Assembly (NCBI GenBank): GCA_964291275.2 | Contig: OZ219799.1 | Coordinates: 1,364,001 to 1,428,000, forward strand | Direction of reading: 5' to 3' | Length of the DNA stretch: 64,000 nt | From: Bin80 sp964291275 | GTDB lineage: Bacteria > Bacteroidota > Rhodothermia > Rhodothermales > Bin80 | Shown: positions 1-8,143 of the stretch, one piece after another | Layout of the letters: the number at the start of each line of letters is the position of its first letter | How positions within the stretch are numbered: the first letter of the stretch is position 1 | Made by a program: the position numbers and the translations under genes | The notes under the pieces: model-generated | Seen by the model: only the letters and a program-made list of their open reading frames with translations | The model's database searches: none | Told to the model about the DNA's origin: nothing

Positions 1-2
1 AA

Positions 3-149
3 ATCGGAGCCGAGTATCCGTTTCAGGATGCTGAAGCACGCAAGTGGTTCAACTTTTACGGGCGGATGCTCTATGGTTGGCGATTCAGGAAAGCAAAACC
101 AACACCTCAAAGCAGCCCAGCACGGTCACATGAGTTTCAAGAGATCTAA
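3..149 (+). CDS. C-terminal end of an unidentified protein (partial)
   Basis: An open frame enters from the left edge and stops at TAA 147-149, giving 48 residues of a C-terminus rich in aromatic and basic residues (for example KWFNFYGRMLYGWRFRK). I do not recognise the family, and too little is visible to suggest a function. A decayed transposase on the other strand begins immediately after the stop, so this end may have been altered by that insertion. It could also be a chance open frame. Confidence 0.3.
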   Translation: MGAEYPFQDAEARKWFNFYGRMLYGWRFRKAKPTPQSSPARSHEFQEI

Positions 150-470
150 TCACCAGTGGACTAGCATGATGCCACGTACCGTTCACGGAACGCTTGAACA
201 ACGCCCAGAAGTTCTAGATGCTGTTGGTATTCACGGTGTCTCGCGACCATTTTTCTGGCTGTGATTGACGGAATCATCATGAGTGGCAAATTGCTATCGA
301 TTCTGGATTCATCCGTGCAAATTGTTGCATCTCCGTTCACTGAACTAATCGCAAACTCGCTTGCTGTTCGATATCCGGGTTCTGAACTGGTCGGGCAATC
401 ACCGCTCATTATGCTCCTTTGCTCCGATCAATGGAACCTTACCCATAATAGTCCCTCGTCCGGTATTCAG
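150..470 (-). pseudogene. Decayed IS1595-family transposase fragment
   Basis: Reading the minus strand, about 237-165 gives NTNSI-stop-NFWALFKRSVNGTWHHAS. This matches the C-terminal signature of IS1595/ISXO2-like DDE transposases (HTNxxENFWxxxKRGxxGTxHHxS), with the expected Glu codon turned into TAG. Just upstream, in two other frames, lie VNHSQK (about 265-250) and DATICTDES (about 328-305), which fit the same protein and include its TDE motif. At least one stop and two frameshifts separate these blocks, so it is non-functional. No terminal repeats were recognised. The outer limits given are approximate. Confidence 0.7.
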
Positions 471-669
471 CTTCTTATCTGCGGGTTGTTGGAGCACAAC
501 AGGCCTGGATAATAAATCGTTATTTCATTTTCCAGTGTTGGGGATGTGTGGGATGCTCTCAAAGCAAAAGCATATAATTCCGGCAGGTCAAAGTTCGAGT
601 AGTCAGACTAGGTTGACACTCGTCTGCTCATTCTGCGACTGAATATTCGGTCACACTACGAAACAAAGA

Positions 670-699
670 TGCCCTGCAGTTTTACTGAACTGCAGGGCA
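670..699. terminator. 12-bp perfect hairpin downstream of tonB
   Basis: TGCCCTGCAGTT (670-681) pairs perfectly with AACTGCAGGGCA (688-699) across a 6-nt loop. On the plus side the hairpin is followed by TTGTTTT, on the minus side by TCTTTGTTTC. It lies 21 bases beyond the tonB stop, the right place for an intrinsic terminator of the minus-strand operon. Confidence 0.75.
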
Positions 700-720
700 T
701 TGTTTTGAACGTTTAGGTAA

Positions 721-1386
721 TCAGTGCAATTTAAATACGATCGGGAGGGACATCCTCACTGGTACAGCGCGACCGCGCTGGCGTCCGGGAATGAATTTTG
801 CGTGCTCCATGATGACCCTGATAGCCTCCTGGTCGCATCCACCACCAATGCCACGAGTGACCTGTGGCTCACGCACGTTACCATCTGTGTCTACGATGAA
901 CCGCACAAAGACACGGCCCTCAACATTCGCCTTTCTGGCGATTTCTGGATACTTCGCATGGGCTTGGAGTTGACCAATACCGCCGATCAACTCTGGCTCC
1001 TGTTCAACGATTTCGAAAAATTCCGGCTCTTCTTCTACCTCTTCTTCTTCTGGCGGTGGGGGCGGTGGAGGTACGTTGATTGGAGCATCTAAGTCCAGTG
1101 AGGCATCAAGATCCAAGTCATCATCGTCAAGGATTTCATCATTTGGAACCTCTACAGGCACCGGTGGGCGTGGTGGGGGAGGCGGTTTTTGGATTTGCTC
1201 AGTTTGCAGAATTTCTTCCATCTGGACGACTTCCTGCTCGACCTGCTCAATCTCCATAGCATCTCCGCGTTCCAGATTCGCGTTGAATGCCAAGACCAGT
1301 AGGAGGAGCGAAGCGATCATGCCGACCTGCACGAAAAAACCATACGTCCTTTTCAGATCAGCTTTAGGGGATTTGCGCAATGCCAT
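721..1386 (-). CDS. tonB: Energy transducer TonB
   Basis: This 221-residue inner-membrane protein should carry proton-motive energy from ExbB/ExbD to outer-membrane TonB-dependent receptors. A short basic N-terminus is followed by one membrane segment (about 19-36), then an acidic and proline-rich periplasmic stretch (PPPPPRPPVP, a run of Asp, PPPPPPPEEEE). The C-terminal TonB domain spans about 130-221: YPEIARKANVEGRV, then FIVDTDGNV, ending PVRMSLPIVFKLH, the arrangement usual in Bacteroidota TonB. It is the last gene of a minus-strand run, 94 bases after nnr, with a strong hairpin beyond its stop. No exbB/exbD lie nearby. The two receptors elsewhere in the window are plausible clients, though this pairing is inferred. 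Confidence 0.93.
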   Translation of the reverse strand: MALRKSPKADLKRTYGFFVQVGMIASLLLLVLAFNANLERGDAMEIEQVEQEVVQMEEILQTEQIQKPPPPPRPPVPVEVPNDEILDDDDLDLDASLDLDAPINVPPPPPPPEEEEVEEEPEFFEIVEQEPELIGGIGQLQAHAKYPEIARKANVEGRVFVRFIVDTDGNVREPQVTRGIGGGCDQEAIRVIMEHAKFIPGRQRGRAVPVRMSLPIVFKLH

Positions 1387-1480
1387 GATTTGTGGGGTTT
1401 GGGTTATCTATCTGAAATTTAAGGCAAAAACCGAAAACATGTAACGCGTGGTCCTACGCTGGGGAAGGAAACAGGCTCCA

Positions 1481-3088
1481 TCATGTTTCTCTTAGTAACG
1501 CGCTCAGCGCGTTAGGGATTCCGTTAACCATATCTCCAGCAATCATCGTGCCGGGGTGATTTTTTTCAGCGTATTGATCTGCAGTTTTTCCTCCAATGTG
1601 AGTCGCACAAACTGCGGCGGTTGATGGATTGCAGCCTTGGGCAAGCAAACCGCCGCATAAGCCAGACAATACATCCCCTGTTCCAGCTGTAGCGAGCGCC
1701 GGATTTCCGCTACTGCATACCACAGCCCGTTCGTTAGTGAGGCCGATAATGCTGGGGAATCCTTTGAGTATCAGCGTACAGTTCCAGGTAGATGCCCACT
1801 CGCGTGCCAGGTGAAGTCGGTCACGGCTTAGTTCTTCGCTTCTGGTCATGTGTTTGAATTCACCTGCATGAGGTGTGAGTATCCAGTTTCGGGTTTCACC
1901 TGGAGCGTTTAGTAGCTGAACTGCAGTAGCCAACGCATCTGCGTCCACGACAGCAGGAATGGAGCATTCCCGCAGCAGCGAGAGAACAAACTGCTGTGTG
2001 TTGGGATTGCGGCCGAGGCCGGGGCCAATAACCAATGCGTTCGCTTTGGCAAGCCATGGTTCCAGGGTACTCATTGCAGCCTCGGTGTTAATTCCACCGT
2101 CAAAGCATTCACTCAAACCGATTGCCGGGATTTCGGTTATTGCCCCTGCCAGAATAGGCTGAATGCTTTTTGGTACAGCACAGGCTACATAACCTGCTCC
2201 AACACGCGCGGCGGCGCGTGCAGACAGCATGGGGGCTCCAGACAATCCCGGCGACCCACCAATCACGAGAACCATTCCGGCACTGTATTTATGTACCTGT
2301 GGGTCTCGTCTGGGGATAGCGGAAGAGATTGCCTGATCGGTGGAAATCCAGTCCACTGGACGCACTGTATCATGGGTCAGCAATGACGGAGGAATACCGA
2401 TGTTGACGACTCTCACACTGCCTGCATACATCCGCCCTTCTCCCAAGAGGAATCCAGGCTTATGCGAATTAAAGGTCACCGTTAAGTCTGCACGTACAGC
2501 CGTTCCATGTTGTAACCCCAGATCGGCATCCAGTCCAGATGGGGTATCCAATGCGATCACGGGCGAATTTGTGGCATTCAACTGCCCAACCAGTTCAGCA
2601 GCCATGCCTTTCAGTGGGCGGTTAATCCCTATCCCGAAGAGGGCATCTACATACAGGTCTGCCGTTGGAGGTTCTTCATGAATATCAGGATTAAGCTGTA
2701 GCCGACCCGAATGGTCGAAAGATTTCAACTTTTGGAGCAACAGAAAGTGATTTTTTGCCTCAGGACTGGAGGGTGGCTTCAAAGAAATAACAGATACATG
2801 CGCCCCCCGGTTATACAGGATGCGTGCAACGACATAACCATCCCCCCCGTTGTTGCCGCTGCCGCAGTACACGACCACCTTGCGTCCACGTATCGGACCG
2901 TAATTATGCTCAATGATCAGTGCTGCGCCCCGTCCTGCATTTTCCATTAGCGTAAACGGAGGTATTCCAAACTCTTCTATAGTCAGATTATCGAGTACTT
3001 TCTGGGCCTCTGCACACACGAGCGGAAGGAATCCTGCACGCAGTGGGTCGGCATCAAGAGTAGACTCTTTACCTTGGTGTAATTCCAT
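1481..3088 (-). CDS. nnr: Bifunctional NAD(P)H-hydrate epimerase / ADP-dependent dehydratase
   Basis: This 535-residue enzyme repairs hydrated NADH and NADPH in the cytoplasm. The N-terminal epimerase domain (about 20-235) carries the GSGNNGGDG loop at 76-84 and epimerises the hydrates. The C-terminal carbohydrate-kinase-like domain (about 255-535) contains VIGGSPGLSGAP, the DADAL strand, LTPHAGEF and the catalytic ATAGTGDVLSG segment of the ADP-dependent dehydratase. Its length is normal for the fused bacterial form. It sits 9 bases after the Ig-like lipoprotein gene and before tonB on the same strand, so co-transcription is likely though the functions are unrelated. Nothing looks broken. 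Confidence 0.95.
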   Translation of the reverse strand: MELHQGKESTLDADPLRAGFLPLVCAEAQKVLDNLTIEEFGIPPFTLMENAGRGAALIIEHNYGPIRGRKVVVYCGSGNNGGDGYVVARILYNRGAHVSVISLKPPSSPEAKNHFLLLQKLKSFDHSGRLQLNPDIHEEPPTADLYVDALFGIGINRPLKGMAAELVGQLNATNSPVIALDTPSGLDADLGLQHGTAVRADLTVTFNSHKPGFLLGEGRMYAGSVRVVNIGIPPSLLTHDTVRPVDWISTDQAISSAIPRRDPQVHKYSAGMVLVIGGSPGLSGAPMLSARAAARVGAGYVACAVPKSIQPILAGAITEIPAIGLSECFDGGINTEAAMSTLEPWLAKANALVIGPGLGRNPNTQQFVLSLLRECSIPAVVDADALATAVQLLNAPGETRNWILTPHAGEFKHMTRSEELSRDRLHLAREWASTWNCTLILKGFPSIIGLTNERAVVCSSGNPALATAGTGDVLSGLCGGLLAQGCNPSTAAVCATHIGGKTADQYAEKNHPGTMIAGDMVNGIPNALSALLRET

Positions 3089-3097
3089 TTGACAGAT

Positions 3098-4756
3098 TTA
3101 CTGTTCAGAGAATGATACAGAACTCACAGGCGAGGTGCCGATATGGAGTGTATCTCCTAAGACAGTGTCCCAGCGCGGGCGGATCGTGACGGGTTCTGGT
3201 GTCCAAGTGATGGGTTCAGCAGGCATGTAGGGGTGGATCATGCCACCATCCCAGTTACCATTTCTATTACGATCAATGAAAGCACGCAATCGGTAGGTGT
3301 TTTGCGGAAGATCGCCAAACATGAAAGCGCCGGTTGAATCCGAGTAAGTAGTCGTAATCACGAGACCATTTGAATCCGTAAGTGTAACCATGATACTGTC
3401 TCCAGATGGAGCCGTAATTCCACTAAAGCTTCCGAGTGCTCGAGGTCCTAGTCTTCTAAAGTGTTGCACCCGAGTGCTGTCTGGATCCAACACGGCGATG
3501 CGATAAACCTGTGATGGATCATCCAGAGATGTTAAGTTATAACTCGTTCCGTTGGAAGATGGACTTTCGAAGCTTACAGGCGCTCCGGTTGAGTCCTGAA
3601 CGACCACCAGACTGTCCAGAGTTGCTAGGGCAAGCGGCCGATTAAAGACGATCGTTGGTGTTTCCCAAGGTGCCAATTCATATGGATCTTCTGTACTGGT
3701 TGGCAGAAATCGCTCGAACTGTAGCTCAATTTGCTGTATACGTGTACTCCCTGCAAAATAGACTGTATCTAAATACACAGCGTTGTCGCTTGAATCCTGC
3801 ACGGAAGCGTCTGCGAGAAATGCATAGGGCCGTCCTTGTAGAGTATCAGTCATCAGATAGATAACGCGTGTATTCGATTCCAATTGATAGCTGGAGTGCA
3901 CGGCAACGGGAGTATTATCAACCGAATCCGTGATTGCCCAGGACTCACCCGTCAGATTAGACAGGATTACATTTTCGCTAAACCGGACTTCGACCAGTCT
4001 GTTTGAAGTGGCTCGAACTCGCTCCACCATAGGTCTTAGAGTGTCCACTTTTGTGTACATCCAGTCCAGATATTGTTCAGTTGTATCAGGAGTGGCTTTA
4101 ATCAACGGATTCGGCGGAATGGCAAACCATTCTCCATCATCCGCTTTCAGGTTGCGGTTGGCGTCCCGTAATCCCAAAATGAAAAAATCAGACTCTCGTA
4201 CATTTCTGAGTTCAAACTGTCCTTCAGTATCAGTTTGTGTTTGGTATACTGGCACACCATCCACTTCCTCGCCGGGGTCATAAACAAGAATTGGTAGACC
4301 GGCGACGGGATTGCCTTCTATGGGATCAATAACGCGGCCGTACAATCTGCCCTGATCAATCACGGATCCGGTGGCAAAGGCGTAGGATAGCGGACGTGTG
4401 AGTCGAACTCCATGCCAATCCCTGAACTCATCGTTGAGCGTTATCACGTAAGTGGTAGAGTCCCGCAGTGGTTCGGGAAATTGTATAGTAACCGATCGTC
4501 TACGCCATCTGAAACGCAAGCGGCCTGGAGGTGCGGGGGTGATAGATAGTGCACGTGCTAGGGAAGCCTGGTTCACATACTCTGAAAAAGTTAATCTTAA
4601 TCGGGTTGTTGGAGATACTTCAACCGATTCATGTGCGGGTTCCACGGATACGAGTTGAGGTGGAGTTTCATCGCGCGGTCCTCCTGTCGGAGGACGAGGA
4701 TCTGCACAACCACAGACCAGGATCAATCCTGTGAGTACGAAACTACGGGTCAACAC
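3098..4756 (-). CDS. Ig-like (SbsA-type) domain lipoprotein
   Basis: This cell-envelope lipoprotein of about 552 residues is typical of Bacteroidota and has no known reaction. I start it at GTG 4756, which gives a short signal ending in LVCGC (lipobox, lipidated Cys at about 17) and overlaps the upstream gene by 14 bases. The frame stays open 92 codons further upstream, but that stretch lies wholly inside the upstream gene and has no signal character. After the lipobox comes PPTGGPRDETPP, then an Ig-like domain (VSVEPAHESVEVSPTT and onward). Next is a carboxypeptidase-regulatory-like segment (GRLYGRVIDPIEGNPVAG), further beta-rich repeats, and a closing segment with RLRAFIDRNRNGNWDGG, which resembles dockerin or calcium-type loops. 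The role is probably structural. Confidence 0.8.
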   Translation of the reverse strand: MLTRSFVLTGLILVCGCADPRPPTGGPRDETPPQLVSVEPAHESVEVSPTTRLRLTFSEYVNQASLARALSITPAPPGRLRFRWRRRSVTIQFPEPLRDSTTYVITLNDEFRDWHGVRLTRPLSYAFATGSVIDQGRLYGRVIDPIEGNPVAGLPILVYDPGEEVDGVPVYQTQTDTEGQFELRNVRESDFFILGLRDANRNLKADDGEWFAIPPNPLIKATPDTTEQYLDWMYTKVDTLRPMVERVRATSNRLVEVRFSENVILSNLTGESWAITDSVDNTPVAVHSSYQLESNTRVIYLMTDTLQGRPYAFLADASVQDSSDNAVYLDTVYFAGSTRIQQIELQFERFLPTSTEDPYELAPWETPTIVFNRPLALATLDSLVVVQDSTGAPVSFESPSSNGTSYNLTSLDDPSQVYRIAVLDPDSTRVQHFRRLGPRALGSFSGITAPSGDSIMVTLTDSNGLVITTTYSDSTGAFMFGDLPQNTYRLRAFIDRNRNGNWDGGMIHPYMPAEPITWTPEPVTIRPRWDTVLGDTLHIGTSPVSSVSFSEQ

Positions 4757-5345
4757 GGTTGCTTCGCAGGTTGAAAAACAGAAATGCAGCCAAGCCTGTC
4801 GCTGCTGCCAGTATGACTGGTTCCAGGTAGCGGCGAACCCAGTTATCTGGGGGGAGCTCCGCTTGAGTTTCGGGATAAGCAGGCGACTCAAGCTGTCCGA
4901 CAATACTCCTTGGAATCTTATCCGAGAAAGCCCGTTGACAGGTGTCATGTACGAGAAATTTTCCGTCCTTCCCCAGGAACGTGTAACGCAGATCCAGTTC
5001 GGCCGAACGGGAAAGCGTTTTGCGGCCTGCACGCGTATAGGTTATGGTCGCTTTGGAAAATTCCCAGGAGAGCGAATAGTAAGACTTCGATGTTCGAAGA
5101 GAGTCAGTAGAAAAGAGTTCAGTACCTTGCTGCTGCCAATGTTGAATCAGTGTAGTCGTCAGATAGGGCAGGTTTGAGGGAGGGACTAAGGTCAGAGAGT
5201 CTGCCGTATGGGGGACATCCCCCAAACAGTCAAGCCCCAGATTCTCGAACACCTGTGAGTTTGTAGCCAACTCCTGTGCTGAGGACGTAAGTACAGGAAA
5301 CAAGCTCCAGCAACCAGCAAGCAATAATCCAGCGAAGTTTTTCAT
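4743..5345 (-). CDS. Secreted protein with C-terminal membrane anchor, function unknown
   Basis: This 200-residue protein matches no family I recognise. An N-terminal signal peptide ends near SSAQ (about residue 24). The mature part is mixed alpha/beta with single cysteines, and a C-terminal hydrophobic helix (about 174-191, VILAAATGLAAFLFF) precedes a short basic tail. That layout predicts a periplasmic domain held to the inner membrane by its C-terminus. It is flanked at 3 bases by moaB and overlaps the Ig-like lipoprotein gene by 14 bases, so it is very probably translated with them. It may work with that lipoprotein at the envelope; this is inference from position only. Confidence 0.75.
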   Translation of the reverse strand: MKNFAGLLLAGCWSLFPVLTSSAQELATNSQVFENLGLDCLGDVPHTADSLTLVPPSNLPYLTTTLIQHWQQQGTELFSTDSLRTSKSYYSLSWEFSKATITYTRAGRKTLSRSAELDLRYTFLGKDGKFLVHDTCQRAFSDKIPRSIVGQLESPAYPETQAELPPDNWVRRYLEPVILAAATGLAAFLFFNLRSNRVDP

Positions 5346-5348
5346 CGA

Positions 5349-5843
5349 TTAGTGCTTACGCAATTCAGACACTATATGTCGGGCCTCGGGGAGTATTAAC
5401 TTTTCCATTGCCAACGCAACGGCCTTTGGAGAGCCCGGAACAGCAAAAATGATCAAATTATCGAGTACTCCAGCAATTGCTCGGGAGAGCATGGCCTTAC
5501 TGCCAACCTGTTGCCAGGAAAGCAAGCGAAAAAGCTCGCCGAAGCCCGGCAGGGTTCTGTCCAGAAGTGCACTAACTGCTTCGTAAGTTTGATCTCTGCG
5601 ACTTATGCCCGTTCCACCACTTAGGCATATCACGTCTGCCGACCCAGATTGTGCACGAATGACTTCCTTTATTACTGCCGGTTCGTCCGGCACGATTGAT
5701 TGTGAGGTTATCTCGTGGCCGTTGGCTGTGATCAAATTTGCCATATGGGGGCCACTTGCGTCTGTGGCTTTCGTTCGCGTGTCGCTGACCGTAATCAGTG
5801 CGAACCGCAATATGGCGGGCGCATTGGATTCGTGACAACTCAT
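5349..5843 (-). CDS. moaB: Molybdenum cofactor biosynthesis protein MoaB/Mog family
   Basis: This 164-residue cytoplasmic protein belongs to the MoaB/MogA fold that binds or adenylylates molybdopterin during cofactor synthesis. Visible hallmarks are ITVSDTRT near the N-terminus, the pterin-binding loop SGGTGISRRD (75-84) and the late AVPGSPKAVALAM segment (about 133-145). Its length fits MoaB rather than the larger MoeA. It overlaps yidD by one base and is followed 3 bases later by the next gene. No other molybdenum-cofactor genes are in the window, so it cannot be said from context whether it acts as MoaB or as Mog. Confidence 0.9.
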   Translation of the reverse strand: MSCHESNAPAILRFALITVSDTRTKATDASGPHMANLITANGHEITSQSIVPDEPAVIKEVIRAQSGSADVICLSGGTGISRRDQTYEAVSALLDRTLPGFGELFRLLSWQQVGSKAMLSRAIAGVLDNLIIFAVPGSPKAVALAMEKLILPEARHIVSELRKH

Positions 5844-6079
5844 TAATCCACAGCAGTATGTTCACCGAACCATCTCGGGGGGTCGTACCCGTGTTTTGCC
5901 CACGGATTGCATCGCATTAAGCGCCAGATACCTAGCACTATACCCTTAAGTATACCGTACCGACTGATGGCCTGAATAGCATAATTTGAGCATGAAGGTG
6001 TGTAGCGGCATGAATTGGGCAGATGCGGAGATATCAACAACTGATAAGCCCGTATTGGTAATATGAATAACTTTCTCAC
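5843..6079 (-). CDS. yidD: Membrane protein insertion efficiency factor YidD
   Basis: This 78-residue membrane-associated protein assists YidC-dependent insertion of inner-membrane proteins. The family signature is clear: an amphipathic N-terminal helix (LPIRAYQLLISP), then SCRYTPSCSNYAIQAI, GIWRLMRCNPW and HGYDPP. The three conserved cysteines are present. It heads the minus-strand run of six genes (yidD, moaB, unknown, Ig lipoprotein, nnr, tonB). The usual partners rpmH, rnpA and yidC are not nearby. It is divergent from hisI across 87 bases, which must hold both promoters. Confidence 0.93.
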   Translation of the reverse strand: MRKLFILPIRAYQLLISPHLPNSCRYTPSCSNYAIQAISRYGILKGIVLGIWRLMRCNPWAKHGYDPPRWFGEHTAVD

Positions 6080-6166
6080 TATGAGCCGGTACGACCGTGA
6101 TGTAAGGACTACGCAATCCTACATTTCTTTTGCATAAAGGTCCCCACGAACAATGAAGATCCGAAA

Positions 6167-6508
6167 ATGAATGAATTTATAACCGCAAAGATGGCCGACG
6201 TGGTATTCACCAGAGATGGTCTAATACCGGCTATTGTTCAGGACGTGAACACACGTGAAGTGTTGATGATGGCTTATATGAATCGGGCCACACTGGCGCA
6301 AACGATAAAAACAGGCACTATGACATATTGGAGTCGATCACGGAAATGCGTCTGGGTCAAAGGGCTAACGAGCGGTCAGTTCCAAAAGATGAAATCCGTA
6401 AGATTAGATTGCGATGGAGATACGCTACTGTTTGAGGTGGAGCAGGAAGGTAGTGGTGCATGTCATACTGGGGCCAGAACATGTTTCCACCGGGAGCTGG
6501 AAGCATGA
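6167..6508 (+). CDS. hisI: Phosphoribosyl-AMP cyclohydrolase
   Basis: This 113-residue enzyme catalyses the third step of histidine synthesis, opening the purine ring of phosphoribosyl-AMP to give ProFAR. Family motifs are YMNRATL, the YWSRSR strand, GLTSGQFQ, the metal-binding DCDGDTLLF (about 82-90) and the closing ACHTGARTCF. Many relatives fuse this domain to HisE (PR-ATP pyrophosphatase). Here the protein stops right after the cyclohydrolase domain, so HisE must be encoded elsewhere. No other his genes are in the window. Zinc is the expected catalytic metal, held by the cysteines in the last two motifs. Confidence 0.94.
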   Translation: MNEFITAKMADVVFTRDGLIPAIVQDVNTREVLMMAYMNRATLAQTIKTGTMTYWSRSRKCVWVKGLTSGQFQKMKSVRLDCDGDTLLFEVEQEGSGACHTGARTCFHRELEA

Positions 6509-6693
6509 AATCCAACCGATTGTTGGATACGCTTGGAGGAATATCAAGGGCAGCACTGTGTGTTAGCGTTGGTTGCGTGGTATATCTTGCGTCGATAGAA
6601 CGCTGTAGTTTTGGTTAGGGAGTGTTTCAAATCTCATTACGACAGACAAATTATTGATGTTATTTTCTTAATGTTGCCAACAGGATTCGTCCG

Positions 6694-7440
6694 ATGAATA
6701 TGTGGAGACATGTCGTTTGCCTTGTGCCTATTGTCATAATTATTGGCTGCTTGACTACTGATCAACCGCTCGAACCAGACTGGATAGTAGATCAGGCGGA
6801 CGTGCTGGAGGCGGAAGATAAGTATGCACTGATGGACATGCTTTCGGGTTTTTACGACAGCACGTCGGTTGCACTCGTGGGAGTAACTGTGGAATCCTTA
6901 CAGCAGCAGTCCATAGAGGCGTACACAGAAGCATTGTATACCTCATGGGAACTGGGTGAACCCGAAACCAATAACGGCATTATGGTTCTTCTTGCCCCAG
7001 TGGAGCGATTAGTTCACATTACAGTAGGTAATGGTGTGGCTTGGGAGCTGTCAGCCCAGGTGCTGGATTCGATCAAGGTAGAGATGGCGAATTTGTTTGG
7101 TGCAGGAGAGTACCGGGCGGGCTTTGAGACTGGGTTTAGGTTGCTGATGGCTCAGGCCGGTGCGTTGACTTGGAATGTTGATTATACGAGCATTTCCGAA
7201 GTGCAGGCGGATTCGTTGCGCAGTTTGGGGCGTATTTTGATGACGGATTGTGTTATTACGGGCTTTGAAGAAGACTTGGTGGTGGCTACGGACGACGAGG
7301 GCAATCAAATTCGGTTAATCGTGCCTATGGATGTGCCGATGCTGTCGGTGGAAGATGTAATAGGTATTAGTGGGCGCGTTACTCAGACCACACCATTGCA
7401 CGTACAAGTATTGGATCTAAGTATAGATTTCTCCTTTTGA
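6694..7440 (+). CDS. TPM-domain lipoprotein
   Basis: This 248-residue envelope lipoprotein has a short signal ending IIIGC (lipidated Cys 19). It is followed by a TPM/DUF477-type domain starting DWIVDQADVLEAEDKYALMD, with TNNGIMVLLAPVERLVHITVGNG and a helix VEMANLFGAGEYRAGFETGF. TPM proteins (named for TLP18.3, Psb32 and MOLO-1) have been linked to phosphatase activity or membrane-complex assembly; the role here is not known. A C-terminal extension (about 165-248, CVITGFEEDLVVATDDEGNQ onward) is beta-rich and may be a small OB- or SH3-like domain. The gene stands alone between hisI and the acyl carrier protein. Confidence 0.75.
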   Translation: MNMWRHVVCLVPIVIIIGCLTTDQPLEPDWIVDQADVLEAEDKYALMDMLSGFYDSTSVALVGVTVESLQQQSIEAYTEALYTSWELGEPETNNGIMVLLAPVERLVHITVGNGVAWELSAQVLDSIKVEMANLFGAGEYRAGFETGFRLLMAQAGALTWNVDYTSISEVQADSLRSLGRILMTDCVITGFEEDLVVATDDEGNQIRLIVPMDVPMLSVEDVIGISGRVTQTTPLHVQVLDLSIDFSF

Positions 7441-7558
7441 TAGTTCGAAAGCAAGACAGGGGGTTTGATGAAACACGTGCCCGTTTTTCGTCCAACCTTG
7501 AACCTTTATCCGTAACCCTCGTAGCAGCGCCGGTCTAACAACCATAAAAGAAAAAAGA

Positions 7559-7786
7559 ATGGCCACAGTAGAACAACGCTTTAAATCTCTCCTTGAGCAG
7601 AACCTCGGCATAAGTGATCCAGGGGCAATGAATTCCACGCCCTCGGCCCTTGGGGTCAATTCCGTTGATGCCGTTGCTTTTCTGAAAGAAGTTTGTAGGG
7701 AGTTTAATGTTGACATTAAGCCTGAGGATTCTGCAAAATTTGAAAGCATGCAGGCGGTTGTCGATTACGTTGAAGCCGCTGGTTAG
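7559..7786 (+). CDS. Stand-alone acyl carrier protein-like protein
   Basis: This 75-residue protein has the four-helix carrier-protein pattern. The predicted phosphopantetheine attachment site is LGVNSVDAV, with Ser35 as acceptor. The usual Asp before that serine (DSL) is Asn here (NSV), which is uncommon and could affect recognition by the transferase. It is not the main fatty-acid-synthesis AcpP in context, since no fab genes are adjacent. It lies 4.7 kb before the PKS, on the same strand, but separated by the scrap zone and an insertion sequence. A role as carrier for the PKS is possible only by proximity. An A-rich leader (AAAAGAAAAAAGA) precedes the ATG. Confidence 0.75.
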   Translation: MATVEQRFKSLLEQNLGISDPGAMNSTPSALGVNSVDAVAFLKEVCREFNVDIKPEDSAKFESMQAVVDYVEAAG

Positions 7787-8143
7787 TACTGGTTGGTGAC
7801 TGGGCCTTATCTGTCGTGGAGTTCTCCTTGGTGATTCTCCTAAGGAGGTGGGGGTTGTTCTGTCGTATCGTTGCTTGGTTACAGTCAGCGAGGTTATACA
7901 CCCCCTTTATCTTAAGGGGGTATCGGATTGAAGCGTATGCTGCTGGTTATGATGTGCGAGGAGTTTGGAGGAGTGTGGGAAAGTGCCGCTCGTTTGTGAT
8001 CCTGAATCACTTTGTCGAAGAATGACTAAGCCACTAACAGGAGCCAATGGCAATCGAGGGCAGAGATTGGGTCGTGTCTCGTCACAACTCTGCTCAGGAG
8101 GTACATCTGCTTGACGGTTCCTAAGTCATTCAGAAATGCCTAG
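7787..8143. other. Gene-free stretch after the carrier protein
   Basis: No credible gene is seen here. It contains a 7-bp hairpin (CCCCCTT 7901-7907 with AAGGGGG 7914-7920, 6-nt loop) without a T-run, so a terminator call is not supported. It leads into the fragment zone of decayed genes. Confidence 0.4.

Noticed and set aside
161..512. Small open frames on both strands at the left edge
   Set aside because: They are shadows of the decayed IS1595-type transposase; none has its own signal or family motif.
4757..5032. N-terminal 92-residue extension of the Ig-like lipoprotein
   Set aside because: It lies entirely within the upstream gene in another frame and would bury the lipobox; GTG 4756 gives a normal lipoprotein signal.
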